A DNA stretch of 8,868 nt from contig DIEX01000002.1 of NCBI GenBank assembly GCA_002418835.1, forward strand, positions 1 through 8,868. The letters are read 5' to 3'. Shown here one piece after another: positions 5,361 through 8,868 of the stretch. The position numbers were made by a program, and so were the translations under genes. Source of the stretch: Spirochaetia bacterium UBA5763. Lineage in GTDB: Bacteria > Spirochaetota > UBA4802 > UBA5550. Position 1 is the first letter of the stretch; the number at the start of each line of letters is the position of its first letter. The notes under the pieces are model-generated. The model did no database searches. It worked only from the letters and a program-made list of their open reading frames with translations, and had not been told where the DNA came from.

Positions 5361-5394
5361 ATACGGTATACGTATTTTGTCAACAATAAATACG
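5361..5394. promoter_or_regulatory. Two overlapping dyads upstream of the XRE gene, probable operator
   Basis: ATACG-gtata-CGTAT (5361-5375) and CGTATTT-(10)-AAATACG (5371-5394) share the central CGTAT half-site. Arrays of three related half-sites (ATACG, CGTAT, AAATACG) just before a helix-turn-helix repressor gene are typical self-regulatory operators. A TATAAT lies at 5349-5354, without a convincing -35. Confidence 0.5.
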
Positions 5395-5411
5395 GGTGCC
5401 GAATTATTTTT

Positions 5412-5864
5412 ATGATCTCAGAACGTCTAAAAATACTAATCAATTACATGAATCTTTCACAGAAAGATTTTGCTATTAGCATTGGATTAACACCTTCATC
5501 TTTAAATGACATCCTAAATGGGCGAACAAAAAATATATCAAAAACTTTATTAATTGCTATTAGATATGTGTATAACATAAACCCCGCCTGGCTGCTCACA
5601 GGAGAAGGGGTGATGTTTATCACACTAACTGATTTTAAAGATGGAAAGGTAAGCTATACAGCCATATCAGATATCAATGAGATAACCCGCACAAAGTGGT
5701 TTAAAAACCTCACAAAAGAGCAGAGGGATATAATAACAAAGTGTTCATCAGTGAAGGATAAGGAGATATTGAAGAAGGTATCAGGAATAATATCCCGCCA
5801 GGCAGCCAAGGAGGAGGGTGACCGTGAACTTGAGGAGCTAGACAAAGAGGTTCAGGGGAAATAA
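5412..5864 (+). CDS. XRE-family (phage CI-like) transcriptional repressor
   Basis: A 150-residue regulator. Residues 3-60 form a helix-turn-helix of the XRE/HTH_3 type: L-S-Q-K-D-F-A-x-x-I-G-L-T-P-S-S-L-N-D-I-L-N-G-R-T-K-N-I-S. The phage-repressor signature N-P-x-W-L-L-T-G-E-G follows at about residues 57-66. The rest (about 70-150) is a charged, largely helical tail with many Glu/Lys, and there is no S24 peptidase (LexA/CI-like) domain, so it should not be cleaved in an SOS response. Dyads just upstream suggest that it represses itself. It converges on the ygiT-type gene and has no obvious partner, so it may be a prophage or element remnant. Start at the ATG; only a weak GGGTG lies upstream. 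Confidence 0.87.
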   Translation: MISERLKILINYMNLSQKDFAISIGLTPSSLNDILNGRTKNISKTLLIAIRYVYNINPAWLLTGEGVMFITLTDFKDGKVSYTAISDINEITRTKWFKNLTKEQRDIITKCSSVKDKEILKKVSGIISRQAAKEEGDRELEELDKEVQGK

Positions 5865-5889
5865 GTGGTACAGGAGAATTTATCAGTTA

Positions 5890-6114
5890 TCAGGCAACCT
5901 GTCTGTAGCTGATAATCTCCAGTTCGCTGACATTCCTATTTAAAATATTTTCAAGTTTAAGGATTACATCAGTTTCGAAGTATATTTCACCACAGTTTGC
6001 GCATATCAGGCATGGAACATCTTTAACAATAATAAAATGTCCGTTATCTTCTAAAATTTTATTTGTGAAACCATGATTGATTGTTTCATGACCGCAGACA
6101 AAACATTTCTTCAT
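5890..6114 (-). CDS. YgiT-type zinc-finger protein, orphan antitoxin
   Basis: A 74-residue protein with two Zn-binding C-x-x-C pairs (C4/C7 and C38/C41; C35 also present), spaced as in the N-terminal domain of MqsA and YgiT-type antitoxins (V-P-C-x-x-C-A-N-C-G-E). The last 25 residues form the short helix seen in stand-alone members of the family (VILKLENIL). In this family the protein normally neutralises a small toxin (MqsR-like or DUF4258) encoded directly upstream. Here the 99 bp upstream hold no such gene, so the toxin has been lost or lies elsewhere. A good ribosome-binding site (GGAGA, 5-6 bases before ATG) supports the start. It lacks the DNA-binding XRE half of full MqsA. Confidence 0.85.
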   Translation of the reverse strand: MKKCFVCGHETINHGFTNKILEDNGHFIIVKDVPCLICANCGEIYFETDVILKLENILNRNVSELEIISYRQVA

Positions 6115-6142
6115 TTTCTCCGGCTGTTTTAATTACAAGCAA

Positions 6143-6168
6143 AGATAATCAATAGAAAAACTATCTGA
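6143..6168. repeat. 26-bp direct repeat, copy 1
   Basis: This 26-bp segment matches 7115-7140 at 22 of 26 positions in the same orientation (core tagaaaRactatc). It lies in the non-coding gap between the ygiT-type gene and vapC. Its meaning is unknown. Confidence 0.35.
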
Positions 6169-6213
6169 ATTCTGATCCCTTAATCAGACAAGATTAATTT
6201 CTTTATAGTCAGT

Positions 6214-6609
6214 TCATACCCAGTTTTCAATATTTATACCGGGAATCCTCTGCATGTGGTTTATGTTGTTGGTAACGAGCACAAGATTGAAGGCTATAGC
6301 GGTAGATGCAATCATGAGGTCAACATCATCAAGCCTTGTCCCTTTTCTTTCGAGGTCAGCTTTAATCATTCCAAAAATTGATTGAGAAGGGTCATTGAAC
6401 GGGATAAAGTTGATTCTCTCTGAAAGGGTTGTAATTGCTGCAAGGTTTTCTTCAGTTCTCAGAGACTTGTATGCGCCGTAATAAAGCTCAGCTTTTGAAA
6501 TGTCCGCTGCCGCAATGTTTGAAAAGCCTTCTGATACTATTTTATGAGAGATGTCCCGGTTCCCCTTCATCCAGTAGATAATTATATCAGTATCAAGAAG
6601 GTATTTCAC
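6214..6609 (-). CDS. vapC: VapC-family PIN-domain ribonuclease toxin
   Basis: A 131-residue PIN-domain protein. The metal-binding acidic residues are in place: D6 (YLLDTDIIIYW), E41 (KAELYYG) and D97 (LDDVDLMIASTA). They are followed by the terminal strand L-V-T-N-N-I-N-H-M-Q-R-I-P-G-I-N-I-E-N-W, typical of the VapC/FitB branch. Asn replaces the usual Asp at the fourth position (TNN), as in many active members. VapC toxins are Mg-dependent RNases that cut tRNA or rRNA. The start codon is GTG and overlaps the vapB stop (GTGA, 6606-6609), so it is translationally coupled to its antitoxin. Length is normal for the family and the gene looks intact. Confidence 0.92.
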   Translation of the reverse strand: MKYLLDTDIIIYWMKGNRDISHKIVSEGFSNIAAADISKAELYYGAYKSLRTEENLAAITTLSERINFIPFNDPSQSIFGMIKADLERKGTRLDDVDLMIASTAIAFNLVLVTNNINHMQRIPGINIENWV

Positions 6610-6803
6610 AGGTTTATGCTCCTTTCGCGGGAAAACCTGGAACTTTTGATGTCTTTAACTATTTCCTCCGCTGTACGTTCATCCTGCCAGATTCCGCAGA
6701 TTGGGTCTTCTGAATTCAGCAGTAATATTTCGACCTCTGCACCGTCAATGAGGCCAGCTGGTGAATCGGGGATGATAATATTACCTTTCACAATACCTTT
6801 CAT
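6606..6803 (-). CDS. vapB: VapB-type antitoxin
   Basis: A 65-residue antitoxin directly upstream of vapC. Residues 1-30 (MKGIVKGNIII then G-A-E-V-E-I-L-L-L) form the swapped-hairpin/AbrB-like or DUF104-like strand segment that binds DNA in VapB proteins. Residues 40-65 are a charged helix (W-Q-D-E-R-T-A-E-E-I-V-K-D-I) expected to fill the PIN active-site groove. The ATG at 6803 is chosen over a TTG at 6815 because the strong ribosome-binding site GGAGGTG (6813-6807) lies just ahead of the ATG and would be inside the longer protein. It ends in a 4-base overlap with vapC. Confidence 0.85.
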   Translation of the reverse strand: MKGIVKGNIIIPDSPAGLIDGAEVEILLLNSEDPICGIWQDERTAEEIVKDIKSSRFSRERSINL

Positions 6804-6851
6804 AATCACCTCCAATAAAAATATATGATAGCAACGGATTATAGTTATAAG

Positions 6852-6880
6852 ATAATAATTATTAGAATAAAAACTGTCAA
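6852..6880 (-). promoter_or_regulatory. vapBC promoter with palindromic operator
   Basis: On the minus strand TTGACA (6880-6875), 17 bp, TATTAT (6857-6852). The perfect palindrome TAATAATTATTA (6853-6864) covers the -10. This fits repression by the VapBC complex. Transcription would start near 6845, about 40 bp before the vapB ATG. Confidence 0.65.
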
Positions 6881-6958
6881 ATATGTTTTAGAATAAAATC
6901 TAAAGGTAGTGATAAGTAAGGGAGAGAGATAGTAAAAATATTAATCAGAAATATCAGT

Positions 6959-7035
6959 TTGCCGCGTCAGGGATGTGGAGGGTTTAGCCCGCAGGGCCGA
7001 AGCGATAGCGGAGCCCGGAGCAGGTCGCCATGCCA
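6959..7035. repeat. GC-rich structured intergenic segment
   Basis: Part of the 300-bp gap between the vapBC promoter and the transposase. It is abruptly GC-rich in an AT-rich setting and can fold locally (GGGC at 6994-6997 with GCCC at 7013-7016 around CGaagCG). The motif pattern (CCCGCAGGGCCGAAGCGATA) looks like a dispersed intergenic repeat. No gene is visible. Confidence 0.3.
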
Positions 7036-7058
7036 CTAACAAGACCATTCTAAACAAA

Positions 7059-7080
7059 CCGGTTCCGATAACGGAACCGG
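7059..7080. terminator. Perfect hairpin between vapBC and transposase
   Basis: CCGGTTCCG (7059-7067) and CGGAACCGG (7072-7080) form a perfect 9-bp stem with a 4-nt loop. Neither strand shows a T-run, so it is a possible rho-assisted stop or repeat hairpin rather than a standard terminator. It lies 99 bp beyond the transposase stop. Confidence 0.4.
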
Positions 7081-7114
7081 ATATCCCGGCCAGTGCGAAT
7101 AACCATTGCATCAG

Positions 7115-7140
7115 AGAAAATCAGTAGAAAGACTATCAGA
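7115..7140. repeat. 26-bp direct repeat, copy 2
   Basis: Second copy of the 6143-6168 repeat (22 of 26 bases identical, same orientation), just before the likely left edge of the transposase element. Confidence 0.35.
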
Positions 7141-7142
7141 GA

Positions 7143-8494
7143 CTATATAAACACCGTTCTTTCAAAACATCAATCTCATTATTTAATACATTTGGTACAT
7201 TTAATCTCCTGTTTAATAGAATTATATGTTTTATCTGCTATCAGATTAACAGATTTCAGGTGATCTATATTATCAGGACGCATCCCAGCCAGAACCTCGG
7301 AAGGAGTTAAACCTTTAAGCGAACAGTGAGGCCTTATATCATTGTAAACAGGAATAAACTTTTCAAGATGTTTTTGTAAAGCATGGACATCCGGAATATC
7401 CTGTAGAAATAGCGACCTGTACTTGACGATTTTGTTCACAGCTTCAACCATGCTGTTGGAGAAAATAATATCCTGCTGAGCAATAATCTTTTTAATAGAA
7501 ATACCGGGAGAGTTGATATATTCAACAACAACGGAATTATTATTCTCTGAACCACCATCAACAATAAGCTGAACATCAGGGGATGAATCATTGATATCAC
7601 TACTGATATATCGTTCATATGCTTCTCTGATTGTATCAAGCCGAGTTTCCGCTGATAATTTTAATGAAACTCTCCAGGAAAGAATGGCACGGGAAAAGTT
7701 ATCAACCACAAGGTAAATATAAGCCTTTGTATTATCTAATGTACGGAATACGGTTACATCAGCATGCCAGAACTGGTTAGGATAGAGAGCTCTGATACCG
7801 TTTCTATGTTTTTTTAAACATCGTGGAGGTTTTGTGGAAATCCCAATAAGTTTAGCGTATTTATACCAGGTGTGAATTGAAATATTGAGCAGTCCGGTTC
7901 TTCTGGCATAATGAGCAATGGATACTAAAGGCCATCCTCTGAACATATCACCTTCACAGAGCACCTTTATTTTTTCAATAGATGAAAGAGAGAGCTGATT
8001 AGGCCAACGTTTAACACACTTGCCGAAAAATGAATCAAAACAGTAATGTTTAACCTGAAAATTCCATGAGTGGAATGTTGAGCGTGATATAGAGAAGTGC
8101 TCACAGGCAGAATCAAGACCAATGGAATCCCTGATATCATTAATAACGGAAACAATCTCTTTCATCCGCTGGATTCCTGACAAAGCAGATTCTCTGATTT
8201 TGATAATCGTATTCTTAATACGGATAATACCTTTAGCAGCAGCAAGTGCGGATCTACAAAGAAGAAGTTCTTTAATGATCAATTCATTTGATTCAAGCTT
8301 ACCAGCCAGTTCAATACCAAACAGGTCTGAGTAATCGGAATAGCGGAACCTGTGAAGAGTTGATTTGGGGATCTTACTAACTGTATCAGGAGGAAGAAGG
8401 TTCATTTTACAGGCAAGCTTAATGCCGGTATGGTACCTGTGTCTGGTAGAAATGGACATAAAAAATCCTGTGTAAAATCTGGAAGTTGATATAG
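7143..8494 (-). mobile_element. Insertion sequence carrying the DDE transposase (ends uncertain)
   Basis: The transposase is flanked by CTATATaAAC (7143-7152) and its near-inverse (8485-8494; 9 of 10 matching). These might be terminal repeats, but they are short and AT-rich. No clear target-site duplication was seen. The gene downstream end of the 87-codon ORF (8502) lies just outside. Exact borders need a comparison with other copies. Confidence 0.3.
7179..8459 (-). CDS. IS3/IS481-like DDE transposase with rve integrase core
   Basis: A 426-residue transposase in one reading frame. Residues 1-160 contain helix-turn-helix segments (for example A-C-E-H-F-S-I-S-R-S-T-F-H-S-W). The retroviral-integrase core spans about 228-345 with the catalytic triad D234 (QFWHADVTVF), D301 (LIVDGGSEN) and E339 (SNSMVEAVNK); the D-to-E distance of 38 suits the D(35)E class. 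The C-terminal signature V-Y-N-D-I-R-P-H-x-S-L-x-G-L-T-P-S-E-V is that of IS3-type enzymes. It ends with a C-x-x-C pair. No programmed frameshift is needed, unlike classic two-ORF IS3 members. The triad is intact, so it may be active. It lies next to the intact copy of a gene whose second copy is 3.6 kb away. Confidence 0.92.
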   Translation of the reverse strand: MSISTRHRYHTGIKLACKMNLLPPDTVSKIPKSTLHRFRYSDYSDLFGIELAGKLESNELIIKELLLCRSALAAAKGIIRIKNTIIKIRESALSGIQRMKEIVSVINDIRDSIGLDSACEHFSISRSTFHSWNFQVKHYCFDSFFGKCVKRWPNQLSLSSIEKIKVLCEGDMFRGWPLVSIAHYARRTGLLNISIHTWYKYAKLIGISTKPPRCLKKHRNGIRALYPNQFWHADVTVFRTLDNTKAYIYLVVDNFSRAILSWRVSLKLSAETRLDTIREAYERYISSDINDSSPDVQLIVDGGSENNNSVVVEYINSPGISIKKIIAQQDIIFSNSMVEAVNKIVKYRSLFLQDIPDVHALQKHLEKFIPVYNDIRPHCSLKGLTPSEVLAGMRPDNIDHLKSVNLIADKTYNSIKQEIKCTKCIK

Positions 8495-8501
8495 AAAACA
8501 G

Positions 8502-8765
8502 TTAAGCCTCTTCCTTTACCTCTGTGCCAAGCAGAAGAACGATCCTTTCATCATTATTAACAAGGATCGGTTTCATCCCCTGCACAAGAGCCCCGGCTTT
8601 TTTAATAGCATCTTTTAAGATATATTCAAAGCCGGAAAGTTCATCCTCTTTAATGCGATCCATATACCTGAGTCCGTTAACAGCAAAAGAAAGGGCATTA
8701 AAAGCTGATAAAATATCGTAAAGCTTATATTCCACACCATCAGTTCTGAAAGCAAAGATTTCCAT
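8502..8765 (-). CDS. Small conserved-looking protein of unknown function (intact copy)
   Basis: An 87-residue protein I do not recognise. It begins M-E-I-F-A-F-R-T-D-G-V-E-Y-K-L-Y-D-I-L-S-A-F, followed by alternating hydrophobic and charged helices and a final strand (E-R-I-V-L-L-L-G-T-E-V). It has no signal peptide, membrane segment, Cys pair or known catalytic motif. The start has a strong ribosome-binding site (GGAGGG, 8775-8770). That it is real is supported by the decayed duplicate at 4863-5110, which keeps the same start, leader and protein pattern. Many synonymous-looking differences between the copies suggest past selection on the protein. Its placement among toxin-antitoxin genes might suggest an accessory or phage-derived role, but no function can be claimed. 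Confidence 0.78.
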   Translation of the reverse strand: MEIFAFRTDGVEYKLYDILSAFNALSFAVNGLRYMDRIKEDELSGFEYILKDAIKKAGALVQGMKPILVNNDERIVLLLGTEVKEEA

Positions 8766-8844
8766 GATACCCTCCGTAAATTATTAATGTTGCAATTATT
8801 AATGTGGTTATTAATAATTAAATAAAGACTTAATAGAGATATTG

Positions 8845-8861
8845 TTGTTATATAATAACAA
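8845..8861. promoter_or_regulatory. Inverted repeat upstream of the 87-codon gene
   Basis: TTGTTAT-ata-ATAACAA, about 80 bp upstream of the start at 8765 and next to TTGACA on the minus strand (8868-8863). It could be an operator at the promoter of the small gene. It lies at the window edge, so its context is incomplete. Confidence 0.35.
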
Positions 8862-8868
8862 TTGTCAA

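Noticed and set aside
4700..5400. A CRISPR array in the long AT-rich non-coding stretch.
   Set aside because: There are no regularly spaced repeats. The similarities found are the gene copy and one palindromic element.
6115..6213. A toxin remnant upstream of the YgiT-type gene.
   Set aside because: No frame of useful length and no recognisable toxin motif is present in these 99 bases.
6804..6815. A TTG start at 6815 for VapB.
   Set aside because: Those four codons contain the Shine-Dalgarno GGAGGTG that serves the ATG at 6803.
7143..8494. Well-defined IS terminal inverted repeats.
   Set aside because: Only a 10-bp AT-rich near-match was found and no target duplication, so the borders are given with low confidence.

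Overview
The window is an accessory, mobile-element-rich stretch of a bacterial genome. Base composition is mixed: about 45-50% GC in the recombinase region on the left and clearly AT-rich from about 2.9 kb onward. The organism cannot be fixed from the sequence. A lipoprotein with a relaxed lipobox (L-T-A-N-C) and the dispersed palindromic repeats would fit a spirochaete or another Gram-negative environmental lineage, but this is a weak inference.

Layout. (1) 1-1112: the 3' end of one tyrosine recombinase and a complete second one, joined by an ATGA overlap. This tandem arrangement is typical of recombinase-in-trio (RIT)-like elements. An intrinsic terminator follows. (2) 1205-2218: a hicAB toxin-antitoxin pair enclosed by two composite dyad sites that are inverted relative to each other, with two further hairpins just after hicB. 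One of these hairpins contains two dif-like motifs. (3) 2253-3968: a good promoter drives two overlapping genes: a protein with a probable papain-like (Cys-His-Asp) C-terminal domain and a leucine-rich-repeat lipoprotein. They may be a toxin/immunity pair. (4) 3969-4206: a large imperfect palindrome, a REP-like repeat and a terminator. (5) 4207-4713: relBE-type toxin-antitoxin operon on the minus strand with its own promoter and operator-like dyad. (6) 4863-5318: a frameshifted copy of a small unknown gene and a dispersed palindromic repeat. (7) 5361-5864: an XRE-family repressor with two overlapping dyads upstream. (8) 5890-6880, minus strand: an orphan YgiT-type zinc-finger antitoxin and a vapBC operon with promoter and palindromic operator. 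(9) 6881-7178: non-coding, with a GC-rich structured segment and a perfect hairpin. (10) 7179-8459: an IS3/rve-type DDE transposase on the minus strand. (11) 8502-8765: the intact second copy of the small unknown gene, with its conserved leader.

Taken together, three complete type II toxin-antitoxin systems, one orphan antitoxin, a possible effector/immunity pair and two kinds of DNA mobility genes lie in under 9 kb. The most notable structure is the hicAB cassette enclosed by paired dyads directly downstream of the tandem recombinases. It looks like a passenger or a small non-autonomous unit mobilised by them.
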